A program made the translations under genes and the position numbers. A DNA stretch of 64,000 nt, from positions 1 through 64,000 of the forward strand of contig NZ_FOJP01000012.1 in the NCBI RefSeq assembly GCF_900111835.1, given 5' to 3'. The stretch comes from Metapseudomonas otitidis. Lineage in GTDB: Bacteria > Pseudomonadota > Gammaproteobacteria > Pseudomonadales > Pseudomonadaceae. Position 1 is the first letter of the stretch; every line of letters begins with the position of its first letter. A model generated the notes under the pieces. It was given only the letters and a program-made list of their open reading frames with translations. It was not told the DNA's origin and did no database searches. Shown piece by piece: positions 54,921 to 63,216 of the stretch.

Positions 54921-55535
54921 ATGCACGCCCTTATCGTTGTAGCTCACCACAATCCTGACTCGCTGACGCACGCTGTCGCCCGGCGTATCGCGCTTGGCAT
55001 CGAGGCTGGAACCCACCGACACACCTTCGAACTTGCAGACCTGGCGAGCGAGGGCTTCGACCCCCGTTTCAACCTGGCAGATCAGGCACTGTTTCAAGGA
55101 CAGGCATCGCCGAGTACTGAGATTGCGATGGAGCAAGCACGGCTGGATCGGGCAGATGCACTGGTGCTGGTCTATCCCATCTACTGGTGGTCGTTCCCCG
55201 CCCTGCTCAAAGGCTGGGTTGACCGAGTGTTCACCAACGGCTGGGCCTATGAAGAAAACGGAAACGGAAAGGTGATCAAGAAACTGCGCCGACTGCAGGT
55301 CCACCTGGTTGCAGTCGGTGGCGCTGGGGAGGGAACATTTAACCGACATGGTTACGCATCAGCCATGAAGACCCAGATTGACCACGGCATCTTTGACTAC
55401 TGCGGCGCCCAAGTACGCAGCTCGTCATTTCTACTGGCATCTGATGTTGGCTATCCGGAATCCGCTCTAGAGAAAGCAGATCAGATCGGTGCCAGCGTGT
55501 TTATGGAAGTGCAAGGGAGAAAGCTGGCCCGATGA
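54921..55535 (+). CDS. NAD(P)H dehydrogenase (quinone), flavodoxin-fold
   Basis: 204 residues. Flavodoxin-like fold of the KefF/MdaB/NQO type: LIVVAHHNPDSLTHAVARRI, ADALVLVYPIYWWSFPALLKGWVDRVF and GGAGEGTFNRHGY. Two-electron reduction of quinones or electrophiles with FAD/FMN. Overlaps the TetR gene (ATGA). Confidence 0.9.
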   Translation: MHALIVVAHHNPDSLTHAVARRIALGIEAGTHRHTFELADLASEGFDPRFNLADQALFQGQASPSTEIAMEQARLDRADALVLVYPIYWWSFPALLKGWVDRVFTNGWAYEENGNGKVIKKLRRLQVHLVAVGGAGEGTFNRHGYASAMKTQIDHGIFDYCGAQVRSSSFLLASDVGYPESALEKADQIGASVFMEVQGRKLAR

Positions 55536-56131
55536 CCTCGTCTACTTTTCCGTCTTCACGCCGTCGCTTGACTAAAGAAGCGCGTACCCGCCAGTTGCTA
55601 GAGGTTGCATGGTCACTCATTGGCAGTGAGGGTACGGACGCCCTCAGTCTTGGTCGCTTGGCTGAGGCAGCCGGGGTCACGAAACCGGTGGTCTACGATC
55701 ACTTCGGTTCCCGCAATGGCCTGTTGGTTGCACTCTACGAGGACTATGACGTCCGCCAGACAACTCTTTTTGATGCTGCGGTCCTGGAAGCCAAATCCAC
55801 CTTGATGGATAAAGCTGGCGTGGTCGCTGGCGCGTATGTCGATTGTGTACTGACACAAGGGCGTGAAATTCAGGACGTATTGGCCGCACTGAGTGGAGCG
55901 CCGGAGCTGGCAGCGTTGAAGCGTCAGTATCAGGAGCTCTTCATCAAGAAGTGCGCAGGGATATTCATGCCTTTTGCTGGGGCCGAGGGCATTTCAACGG
56001 CAAGTCTCTGGGCAATGCTCGGGGCTGCTGATGCGCTCTCAGAAGCGGCTTTAGCGGGTGATATCACCGACGCAGAGGCAAAGGAGGAGCTCCGACAGAC
56101 CATCTTGGGCATGGTTCAGCGAAGCACCTGA
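55532..56131 (+). CDS. TetR-family regulator
   Basis: 199 residues. Helix-turn-helix LSLGRLAEAAGVTKPVVYDHFGSRNGLLVALYEDYD and a variable ligand domain. Coupled to the preceding quinone reductase gene, so most likely a repressor of the pair that binds the twin palindromes at 54841-54865 and releases them on electrophile or quinone stress. Confidence 0.88.
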   Translation: MTSSTFPSSRRRLTKEARTRQLLEVAWSLIGSEGTDALSLGRLAEAAGVTKPVVYDHFGSRNGLLVALYEDYDVRQTTLFDAAVLEAKSTLMDKAGVVAGAYVDCVLTQGREIQDVLAALSGAPELAALKRQYQELFIKKCAGIFMPFAGAEGISTASLWAMLGAADALSEAALAGDITDAEAKEELRQTILGMVQRST

Positions 56132-56481
56132 CTTTGCTCCGCGCCACGCTGTGCGTGCTGATGAAGCCGACCGCATGGCAGGACCTTCGCGACCTGAACC
56201 AGTACATGAGCGGCGTGATTACGAGGAAGTGACCCCGTAAGTTTCACGATGAAGCAGATGAGCTTTTACGAATGAGGGAGATGGCCGCTACGAGGTGCTC
56301 GTGACGGCCAAAAACGGAGAGCTGAGCCGGCAAACTGATCGGTTTTGATTGGTTGGTGCATTCAAAATCGGCAGAGGCCGAATTCAACACGGAAATATAG
56401 GACTACTTCAGACCACTCCTAAAGTAGTGGCAAACCTTTTTTCAGCAAAGTGAAGTGCCGCCACATCGCCGATCACAAGAT
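56132..56481. other. Intergenic, no gene recognised
   Basis: A 23-codon open stretch at 56159-56230 has no identifiable relative and is probably decayed sequence. The rest shows nothing. Confidence 0.4.
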
Positions 56482-57072
56482 TCAAGCAAACAACTCCATT
56501 GGCCCATACACACACTCAATTCCATTTCTAGAGACCGGTTTACTGCCCTGCTCTAGAAAGTCACCATCAACACTATATAAATGAGGATATGTAGCCGGCC
56601 CATTATAGGACGAGATTGAGATCAGGCACTCCAGAACTCCCGAGCATCCGCCATGGTCAAATGAACTCATATCGCTATCAGGAACCGAAGTCGGTGTACA
56701 CCCACACCTCAAACACTTTCCAGGGGCCTTTCTACGGGCTCTCCACTCTGCCCAGCCCACCAGCTCGCTCTCCACAGCCCGAAACGTCTCTTTCAAACTT
56801 TCGAACGTAAGGTTTTCTATAAAACTTAAACTGGATGGGTCCTGCACCAATTCGATCAGCGCACGCTTCTCTGCCAAAACCCCTTCAAGATACTCCATTT
56901 TTTCATCATCTCTTTCCAGCACCTCAGCAACCGAAATATCGTTACAAGAGGTGCACCAGAAATGTCTCTGAGCCATGGGAATCCTATGAGTTTCCGATAA
57001 TAAATACTCTCTCGGCAGATATTTCATTTGGCGCTCGAATGAGCAGTAGGTGCACTTGTAATTCAACAGCAT
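56482..57072 (-). CDS. Hypothetical zinc-ribbon protein
   Basis: 196 residues, AT-rich codon use unlike its neighbours. Cys pairs CTYC (residues 7-10), CTSC (about 40-43) and CLRCGC (about 119-124) suggest one or two zinc sites; a coiled-coil-like acidic segment lies between them. No family recognised. Probably acquired. Confidence 0.6.
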   Translation of the reverse strand: MLLNYKCTYCSFERQMKYLPREYLLSETHRIPMAQRHFWCTSCNDISVAEVLERDDEKMEYLEGVLAEKRALIELVQDPSSLSFIENLTFESLKETFRAVESELVGWAEWRARRKAPGKCLRCGCTPTSVPDSDMSSFDHGGCSGVLECLISISSYNGPATYPHLYSVDGDFLEQGSKPVSRNGIECVYGPMELFA

Positions 57073-57504
57073 CTTTTCTTCACCAAATCAAGAGGATTAG
57101 CAAGTAAGCCAGCAAAATAGCCAAACGAGCATAAGACTCGACCTAGGCATCACTCAACAGCAGATTTCCAGGAAAATGCCCAACAGATGCCGTTTCACTA
57201 CAAGACGGTAGTTCCACTGGTCATATCGCCAGCAATATCAGAGCAACAAAAGCTTGTACGTGCTGATGTAGCCGACTTCATCTATTGCTCTAGCTGTGAG
57301 AGTTCGTACGGCGATACCTGATAGTACAGCCGCAGAAAGATAGCACGGCAGAATCGTCCCAAACGCAGCAGAGCTGCGAACAATATCTCGCTATCGTCAC
57401 TCGGGCCTTCCTGCAGGATGGCTGATCAAACTCGGAGTAAGGCCGAAGCAAGTTGCAAAAGTCCCCCCCCCGACCCGGCCCGCCTACGCGGGCCGGGTCA
57501 CGCC
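57073..57504. other. Intergenic with hairpin at its right end
   Basis: No gene seen. AT-rich to about 57330, then GC-rich. Contains the phospholipase hairpin (57473-57498) next to a run of nine C. Confidence 0.5.
57473..57498 (-). terminator. Hairpin after the phospholipase C gene
   Basis: Perfect 11-bp stem ACCCGGCCCGC / GCGGGCCGGGT with a four-base loop, seven bases past the stop. On the minus strand it is followed by GGGGGGGGG and then ACTTTT rather than an immediate U tract. Confidence 0.6.
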
Positions 57505-59583
57505 TCAGAAGGTCAAGGTGCCCAGGCCCATCCCCGGATCACTGAAGCTCGGGCGGCCGTCTTCCAGGTGGCCGCTGAAGCGCCGCAAAAAGCCCTCCAC
57601 ACCCTGTGCGCTGACACTGAAGTCGTACCAGTTGCCGCTGCTGCGCAGCGAGTAGCGCACCTCGCGGCGCTGGCCCGGGGCGACGGTCAGGGTCTGGCTT
57701 TCGCCACGGTAGTAGACGTTGTCCTTCACGGTCATGCGCAGGGGCTTGAGGCCTCGGTTGACCAGCTGCACCACCAGCCTGCCGAACAGCGGGTCGTGGT
57801 CGATGCGCACTTCGGGCTGAGGCGCCCTGCGGTCGGCAGCCGCCACGCGCAGGTTGCCACGGAACACCCGCAGGAAGCCGTTGGGGCCATGCACTTCCAG
57901 GTGGTAGTCGCCGCTGGCGTCCCCCGTGAAGCGGTCATGCAGGCGCCGGTGGGCCCCGACCGTGTAGCGTTTCGGCGCGCGGACGCTGTCCAGCAGGTCA
58001 TAGACCTGGAACACCGCGCCGGCCTTGCCGGTGTTGGCGAACGTCAGGCTCAGGGCTTCCTCGCGGACGCGATAGCGCGCGTGTACCGCCAGGTCGTAAG
58101 GCAAGGGGCGCGCACGGCGCAGGCCCATCTCTTGCTTGGGCATGGCGGCCACCGCTGGCGGTTTGGGCTTGGGCAGCTTCACCTGGCTGGCGACGATGGC
58201 GTCAGCCTGGCTGGTGTCCGGCAGCCCCGGGAGTGCCCCGGTGTCGGGATGGCTGAAGTCGAAGGCCGAGGTCAGGTCGCCACACACCGCACGGCGCCAG
58301 GGGCTGATGTTGGGCTCCATCACGCCGAAGCGCTGTTCGAGGAAGCGGATCACCGAGGTGTGGTCGAACACCTGGGAGTTGACCCAGCCGCCCTTGCTCC
58401 ACGGCGAGATCACGTACATGGGCACGCGCGGGCCGAGGCCGTAGGGCTGGTTGTGGTAGCGGGTGTCGCCCAGGGTGTGCCATTCGAGGGTGGCGTCGGC
58501 GGTGGTCTTGCCGTGCAGCGTGCCGTCGGCGTTCAGGCTCGGCGCGGCAGGGGGTGCCATGTGGTCGAAGAAGCCGTCGTTCTCGTCGAACATCACCAGC
58601 AGCGCGGTCTTGCTCCACACCTCGGGGTTGGCGGTCAGCGCGTCCAGCACCCAGGCGGTGTATTCGGCGCCCCAGATCGGGCTCGACGGGCCGGGGTGCT
58701 CGGAATACTTGGCCGGCGCCACGATCCACGACACCTGCGGCAGCGTATTGGCCAGCACGTCGCGCTTCAGCGCATCCAGCTTCCAGGTGCTCAGACCGTT
58801 GACGATCAGCGGCGAGTCCGGCCCGGCCGCGCGGTACTGGCGGAAGCCGATCAGCGGGTTGTCGGAGAAGTTGTCCGCCATGTCCTGGTACACGCGCCAG
58901 CTGATGCCGGCGGCCTGCAGCCGTTCCGGGTAGGTGGTCCAGGTGTAGCCCTCTTCCACCGGGCCTTCGCTGTCGTGGTCGTTGGTGGTCACCGGGCCGC
59001 CGTGCTGGCCGAGTGCGTCGTTGGTGCCGGTCCAGAGGAACAGGCGGTTGGGGTTGGTGCCGCCCTGGAACGAGCAGTGGTACGCGTCACAGACCGTGAA
59101 GGCGTTGGCCAGGGCGAACTGGAAGGCGATGTCCTGCTCCTTGTAGTAGCCCAGGGAGCGCTCGGTCTTGGCCGGCAGCCACTTGTCCATGCGCCCCTCG
59201 TTCCAGGCCTGCTGGGCGTCGGGCCAGGTGTGCGGGGTGCCGTCCACGCGCTGGGCGCTGGTGGTGCGGGTGTCGAAGTGGTACGGCAGGACCTCGCCCT
59301 TGCTGCCCTTCTGGTGCCACACGCGCTGGCCGTCGGGCAGCGGGATCGGCACGCGGTCGCCGAAGCCGCGCACACCCTTGAGGGTGCCGAAATAATGGTC
59401 GAACGAGCGGTTCTCCTGCATCAGGATCACCACATGCTCGACGTCCTTGAGGTTGCCGTGGCGGCGGTGCGCGGGGATCGCCAGCGCCGCCTGGATGCTG
59501 GACGGCAGCAGGCTGCTGGCGACGGTGGCACCGACCGTGCCGGCCGCCAGCTGGATGAAGCTTCTTCTGCTTTTCGAAATCAT
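57505..59583 (-). CDS. Tat-exported phosphocholine-specific phospholipase C (PlcN/PlcH family)
   Basis: 692 residues. Tat signal SKSRRSFIQLAAG, then the acid-phosphatase-like catalytic domain (VEHVVILMQENRSFDHYFGTLKGVRGFGD with the metal/nucleophile region, CDAYHCSFQGGTNPNRLFLWTG, VMFDENDGFFDHM) and two C-terminal DUF756 domains (about 490-680). It hydrolyses phosphatidylcholine or sphingomyelin head groups outside the cell. The length fits the PlcN type. Stands alone with its own hairpin. Confidence 0.93.
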   Translation of the reverse strand: MISKSRRSFIQLAAGTVGATVASSLLPSSIQAALAIPAHRRHGNLKDVEHVVILMQENRSFDHYFGTLKGVRGFGDRVPIPLPDGQRVWHQKGSKGEVLPYHFDTRTTSAQRVDGTPHTWPDAQQAWNEGRMDKWLPAKTERSLGYYKEQDIAFQFALANAFTVCDAYHCSFQGGTNPNRLFLWTGTNDALGQHGGPVTTNDHDSEGPVEEGYTWTTYPERLQAAGISWRVYQDMADNFSDNPLIGFRQYRAAGPDSPLIVNGLSTWKLDALKRDVLANTLPQVSWIVAPAKYSEHPGPSSPIWGAEYTAWVLDALTANPEVWSKTALLVMFDENDGFFDHMAPPAAPSLNADGTLHGKTTADATLEWHTLGDTRYHNQPYGLGPRVPMYVISPWSKGGWVNSQVFDHTSVIRFLEQRFGVMEPNISPWRRAVCGDLTSAFDFSHPDTGALPGLPDTSQADAIVASQVKLPKPKPPAVAAMPKQEMGLRRARPLPYDLAVHARYRVREEALSLTFANTGKAGAVFQVYDLLDSVRAPKRYTVGAHRRLHDRFTGDASGDYHLEVHGPNGFLRVFRGNLRVAAADRRAPQPEVRIDHDPLFGRLVVQLVNRGLKPLRMTVKDNVYYRGESQTLTVAPGQRREVRYSLRSSGNWYDFSVSAQGVEGFLRRFSGHLEDGRPSFSDPGMGLGTLTF

Positions 59584-60145
59584 CGGGGGAACTCACCAGG
59601 TCGTATGAGTGGCAAAAGGCTGCTGAGCGCTTCCATGACGCTGGCAGCGAGATGTTCGAACTCAGGCGACGCTAGTAACGGAAAAAGACGCTTTGGTTTC
59701 AGCGCGTCTTGCAACGCCCATCCATGCCAACCCCATCACGTTTCAACACCATGTTTTTGGTCTAGGCCAGCTTTTGCTTGACAGGCTCTGCCGACTGAAC
59801 AGGTCCAAGATAGAGCGGTGGCTGAGATCGCCTTGCCAGTACGCAGCCTGCAGGTCGGGTGGTACAGACCAACGCCTTCAAAGGTGTCTGTCCTCTCCGG
59901 GTGTAGCAGTACATACAGGGTGAATGACGCTCTTTTCATCCACCCGGCGCAGTGGCTGGCAAGCACGCACGGTGGACCGATGAAGCGCGGCTCACCCTAC
60001 GCCCTGCATCCGGTTGGGCGCTCAAGATTGACGCGTTGGATCATCCGATTGGCGTGGTCGGTCATGTCGGTGGCGCCGCTCTTGGGCACACTCGGGCTCA
60101 TGGATCTTCACCCAGACTGAACCACTCGACCCGCAGGAGAGCACG
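59584..60145. other. Long intergenic region before the HMG-CoA reductase gene
   Basis: No credible gene. 59960-60005 contains a GGTGGACCGATGAAGCGCGG-type intergenic repeat common in Pseudomonas. The reductase ribosome site GGAG is at its right end. No other element recognised. Confidence 0.45.
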
Positions 60146-61318
60146 ATGTCCAGAGGCGCCCCCATTCCTCGCAACCCCGAGAACGACTACACCCGCGAGC
60201 AGGCCAGCCTGCGCCGTGACTTCATCAAGGAGCAGACCGGTGCCGCGCTGGACACGGTCGGCCAGTACGCCATCGACCCGGCTGTCACCCGCGGCAATAT
60301 CGAGAACTTCATCGGCGTGGTGCAGATGCCCCTGGGGCTGGCCGGCCCGCTGCGGATAGAAGGCGAACATGCGCGCGGCGATTTCTACATCCCCATGGCC
60401 ACCACCGAAGGCACGCTGCTGGCCAGCTACAGCCGGGGCATGCGCGCCATCAGTGCCTCCGGCGGGGTGAAGACCACGGTGGTCAAGCACTCCATGCAGC
60501 GGGCACCGGTGTTCTTCTTCGAGGACGCGCTGCAGGCCCGCGAATTCGGCGTCTGGCTGGTGCGCGAGTTCGAGGCGATCAAGGCGGCCAGCGAAACCAC
60601 CACCCGCAGCGGCAAGCTGTTCGAGATCGAGCAGTACCCGGTGGCCAACATGCTCTACACCCGTTTCTGCTACACCACCGGCGATGCCGCCGGGCAGAAC
60701 ATGACCAGCAAGGCCACCTACGCAGCCTGCGAATGGATCAAGGCCAACCACCCGTTGCAGCCGCGCTACATCCTTTCCGGCGCCATCGACACCGACAAGA
60801 AGCACTCGGCCATGAACATGATCCAGACCCGGGGCAAGCGGGTGATCGCCGAGTTCACCCTCAAGCGCGAGGTGGCCCACGAGCTGCTGCGCGTCGAGCC
60901 CGCCAACCTCTACCGCTACCGGCAGATCGCCGCCGTGGGTGCCTTCCAGGCCGGTTCCGCGTACAGCGGCGCGCACTCGGCCAACGGGCTGGCGGCGATG
61001 TACATCGCCACCGGGCAGGACGCCGCCAACGTGGCCGAATCCCACGGCGGCATCACCTACGGGCAACTGCTGGAGAACGGCGACTACTACTGGTCGGTGA
61101 CCCTGCCCGCGGTGATCTGCGCCACCCATGGCGGCGGCACCAACCTGCCGACCCAGCGGGAATGCCTGGAGCTGCTGGGCTGCCACGGTGCCGGCAAGGC
61201 GGACAAGCTGGCGGAGATCATCGCGGCCGTGGTACTGGCCGGCGATGTGTCCCTGACCTCGGCGATCCTGGCCGGCGACTGGGTCAGCAGCCACGAGGCG
61301 CTGGGGCGGAACCGCTGA
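60146..61318 (+). CDS. Class I-type HMG-CoA reductase
   Basis: 390 residues, catalytic domain only, no membrane anchor. Class I (eukaryote/archaeon-like) features: ENFIGVVQMPLGLAGPLRI, catalytic Glu in MATTEGTLLAS, Lys in GAIDTDKKHSAMN, Asp in GQDAANVAESHGG, VICATHGGGTNLPTQRECL and His in SSHEALGRN near the C-terminus; GDAAGQNMTSKA matches the DAMGMNM cofactor motif. It would convert HMG-CoA to mevalonate with NADPH. No other mevalonate-pathway gene is in the window. Most Pseudomonas use the MEP route, so its role is unclear. Confidence 0.9.
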   Translation: MSRGAPIPRNPENDYTREQASLRRDFIKEQTGAALDTVGQYAIDPAVTRGNIENFIGVVQMPLGLAGPLRIEGEHARGDFYIPMATTEGTLLASYSRGMRAISASGGVKTTVVKHSMQRAPVFFFEDALQAREFGVWLVREFEAIKAASETTTRSGKLFEIEQYPVANMLYTRFCYTTGDAAGQNMTSKATYAACEWIKANHPLQPRYILSGAIDTDKKHSAMNMIQTRGKRVIAEFTLKREVAHELLRVEPANLYRYRQIAAVGAFQAGSAYSGAHSANGLAAMYIATGQDAANVAESHGGITYGQLLENGDYYWSVTLPAVICATHGGGTNLPTQRECLELLGCHGAGKADKLAEIIAAVVLAGDVSLTSAILAGDWVSSHEALGRNR

Positions 61319-61422
61319 GGGCGCAGGCCTGAGGAGCCTGGGAACTCGGTGAAGGTCACCTCACCGGGTTTCTCGAAACGCTCCATGGCGATTCATGGCA
61401 ACTGCTGGGCAATACAGGGAGG

Positions 61423-61725
61423 TCAGGCAGTTTCGTCTTCAGGTTCCGGCGGCACCGGCTCGATGCGCCACGGGGCCTGGGCATCGTCCCGCGTCGCCTG
61501 CCAGCCGGGCTCGAGCCCGGCGAGTTCGGCCATGGAGGGATCCAGGTCGAGCACATGGCCAAGGCCGACGATGCACAGGTCTTCCAGGGCCTCGCTCTCG
61601 TTGTCGAGGAACTGCCAGCCGTGGTCGTCCTCGTCATGGACGACGTGAAGGATGTGCTTGCGTTTGTCGATCACGCTTTTCGAAACGATGGTCGCGCAGT
61701 TCGGCGGTTGGTCGAAGGGCCACAT
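61423..61725 (-). CDS. Hypothetical protein (MWPFDQPPNC type)
   Basis: 100 residues, acidic. MWPFDQPPNCATIVSKSVID followed by VVHDEDDHGWQFLD and a segment ending LAGLEPGWQA is a conserved style among small bacterial hypotheticals of the DUF2185-like sort. Cytoplasmic; function unknown. Confidence 0.7.
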   Translation of the reverse strand: MWPFDQPPNCATIVSKSVIDKRKHILHVVHDEDDHGWQFLDNESEALEDLCIVGLGHVLDLDPSMAELAGLEPGWQATRDDAQAPWRIEPVPPEPEDETA

Positions 61726-61806
61726 GGGGAGCCTGCCAGCAGAGTGGGAGCGCTGCAGTATGCCTGCCCAGCCACGACCGCACGAGGCGCGCCATCACGA
61801 ATCCCC

Positions 61807-61834
61807 GACGTTCTTCCAGGGACGTTCTTCCAGG
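61807..61834. repeat. Tandem 14-bp duplication
   Basis: GACGTTCTTCCAGG occurs twice without spacing, just before the terminator of the KGG gene; likely a simple slippage event. Confidence 0.8.
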
Positions 61835-61838
61835 CAAG

Positions 61839-61863
61839 AAAAAGCCCGCCGAAGCGGGCTTTT
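61839..61863 (-). terminator. Terminator after the KGG stress gene
   Basis: AGCCCGC / GCGGGCT stem with CGAA loop and T runs on both sides, so it can work in both directions; on the minus strand it lies 12 bases past the KGG gene stop. Confidence 0.88.
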
Positions 61864-61875
61864 CCATTTTCGCCA

Positions 61876-62043
61876 TCAGCGTCCGCCGCCGTGGCTGTTC
61901 TGGCCACCCTTGCGGCCGGCCTCGGAGGCCTTCTCGCGGTCATTGGCGAAGTTGCCACCGCTGTTATGGCCGCCCTTGCGGCCGGCTTCGGAAGCTTTCT
62001 CGCGGTCGTTGGCGAAGTTGCCGGGGTTCTTGTTGGTGGTCAT
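61876..62043 (-). CDS. KGG-motif general stress protein (con-10/GsiB-like)
   Basis: 55 residues from ATG 62043 (GAGGATG upstream). Two copies of the KGG motif unit NFANDREKASEAGRKGG, a small hydrophilic stress protein family. The repeated unit is also visible in the DNA as two near-identical 57-base blocks. Next to ferritin-like and DUF2892 genes that form a stress group. Confidence 0.9.
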   Translation of the reverse strand: MTTNKNPGNFANDREKASEAGRKGGHNSGGNFANDREKASEAGRKGGQNSHGGGR

Positions 62044-62283
62044 GTCTTCATCCTCTCTTGGCAGGCCGACGTTGGCCTCACAGAAGGTACGAACAGCCCC
62101 CTCGCGGATCGTTCTGAACGAATCGCGCTTCGCCGCGCTTGCTGCCCGACGAGCGGTGCCCGCTGATGGAGCGCTGATATCAAGCACCCCGCATCACCGG
62201 CCCGTGGTCAGGAACCTTGAACCCGTCCCGGCACCTCCGCTCCATACCTTCGTCATCCCGACATCAAGACGGAGACCACCCCG

Positions 62284-62793
62284 ATGGAAAAGACCCGATC
62301 CCACCTGCTGGACTGGCTGCGTGATGCGCACGCCATGGAGCAACAGGCCGAGCAGATGCTCAAGGCGCAGTCCTCGCGGCTGGAGCACTACCCCGACCTC
62401 AAGGCCCGCATCGACCAGCACCTGGAGGAGACCCTGGGCCAGCAGAAGCTCCTGGAAGAAGCCCTGGCGCGCCTGGACAGCAGCCCGTCCACCCTCAAGG
62501 ACATCGGCGGCAAGCTCATGGCCTTCGGCCAGGCCGTGGGCGGCATGACCGCCACCGACGAGGTGATCAAGGGCGCGATGGCCGGCTACGTGTTCGAGAA
62601 CATGGAGATCGCCTCCTACACCGTGCTCATCGCCGCCGCCCAGGCCGCCGGTGACGTCGAGACCCAGCGTGCCTGCGAACGCATCCTGCCCCAGGAGGTG
62701 GCCATGGCCGACTGGCTGAGGGAGCACCTGCCGAGCCTCACCGAGGCCTTCCTGGCCCGCTCCGAAGCCCCCGAAACCCCGGCCAAGCGCTGA
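62284..62793 (+). CDS. DUF892 ferritin-like protein (YciE/YciF type)
   Basis: 169 residues, four-helix bundle with the di-metal type residues of YciF (LRDAHAMEQQAEQML, QHLEETLGQQKLLEE, AGYVFENMEIASYTVL, ERILPQEVAMADWL). Stress-induced in enterics; function in oxidative or envelope stress is inferred. GGAG nine bases upstream of the ATG. Confidence 0.88.
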   Translation: MEKTRSHLLDWLRDAHAMEQQAEQMLKAQSSRLEHYPDLKARIDQHLEETLGQQKLLEEALARLDSSPSTLKDIGGKLMAFGQAVGGMTATDEVIKGAMAGYVFENMEIASYTVLIAAAQAAGDVETQRACERILPQEVAMADWLREHLPSLTEAFLARSEAPETPAKR

Positions 62794-62833
62794 GCCCGGC
62801 TCGCCAACAGCCCACGACACGAGGAGACACGAC

Positions 62834-63181
62834 ATGAACCACGAGTACCAGAACGTCCACGGCATCGAACGCGCCCTGTCCCTGGGCACCGGGCTGGTGG
62901 CCCTGTGCACCGGCATCCACCGTGGCGGCACCGCCGGCACCCTCAAGGCCCTCACCGGCGCGCTGCTGCTGTGGCGCGGCACCACCGGCCACTGCGCCAT
63001 GAAGGGCATGGTCACCAACCTGGAAGGCGAGCTGGAGTACCTGCGCCAGCGCATCGCCCGCCTGCGCGAGGCCCTGCCCAAGGTGGACAACGCCCAGGGC
63101 AAGGCACGCACGCCGACCGAGGCCAAGGTCGACAACGCCATCGAGGAAACCTTCCCCGCCAGCGACCCGATCTCGCCCTGA
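62834..63181 (+). CDS. DUF2892-like small membrane protein
   Basis: 115 residues. N-terminal GIERALSLGTGLVALCTGIH and a second helix (KALTGALLLWRGTTGHC) typical of the DUF2892 inner-membrane domain, then a hydrophilic tail ending VDNAIEETFPASDPISP, a motif seen in small stress proteins. GAGGAG upstream; probably co-transcribed with the DUF892 gene. Confidence 0.82.
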   Translation: MNHEYQNVHGIERALSLGTGLVALCTGIHRGGTAGTLKALTGALLLWRGTTGHCAMKGMVTNLEGELEYLRQRIARLREALPKVDNAQGKARTPTEAKVDNAIEETFPASDPISP

Positions 63182-63188
63182 CCTGCGA

Positions 63189-63210
63189 GGGCGCCCCACC
63201 CGGGGCGCCC
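63189..63210. terminator. Hairpin between convergent genes
   Basis: Perfect 9-bp stem GGGCGCCCC / GGGGCGCCC with ACCC loop, between the DUF2892 gene and the alcohol dehydrogenase gene. Without U tracts, but placed to serve both. Confidence 0.6.
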
Positions 63211-63216
63211 CTTCGC

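Noticed and set aside
56159-56230. Small peptide gene of 23 codons
   Set aside because: No ribosome site and no recognised relative.
45679-61318. phlACB plus HMG-CoA reductase as a mevalonate pathway
   Set aside because: PhlA and PhlC resemble HMG-CoA synthase and thiolase only at fold level; order, lengths and motifs are those of the DAPG acyltransferase. The reductase is 8 kb away in another unit and no kinases are present.
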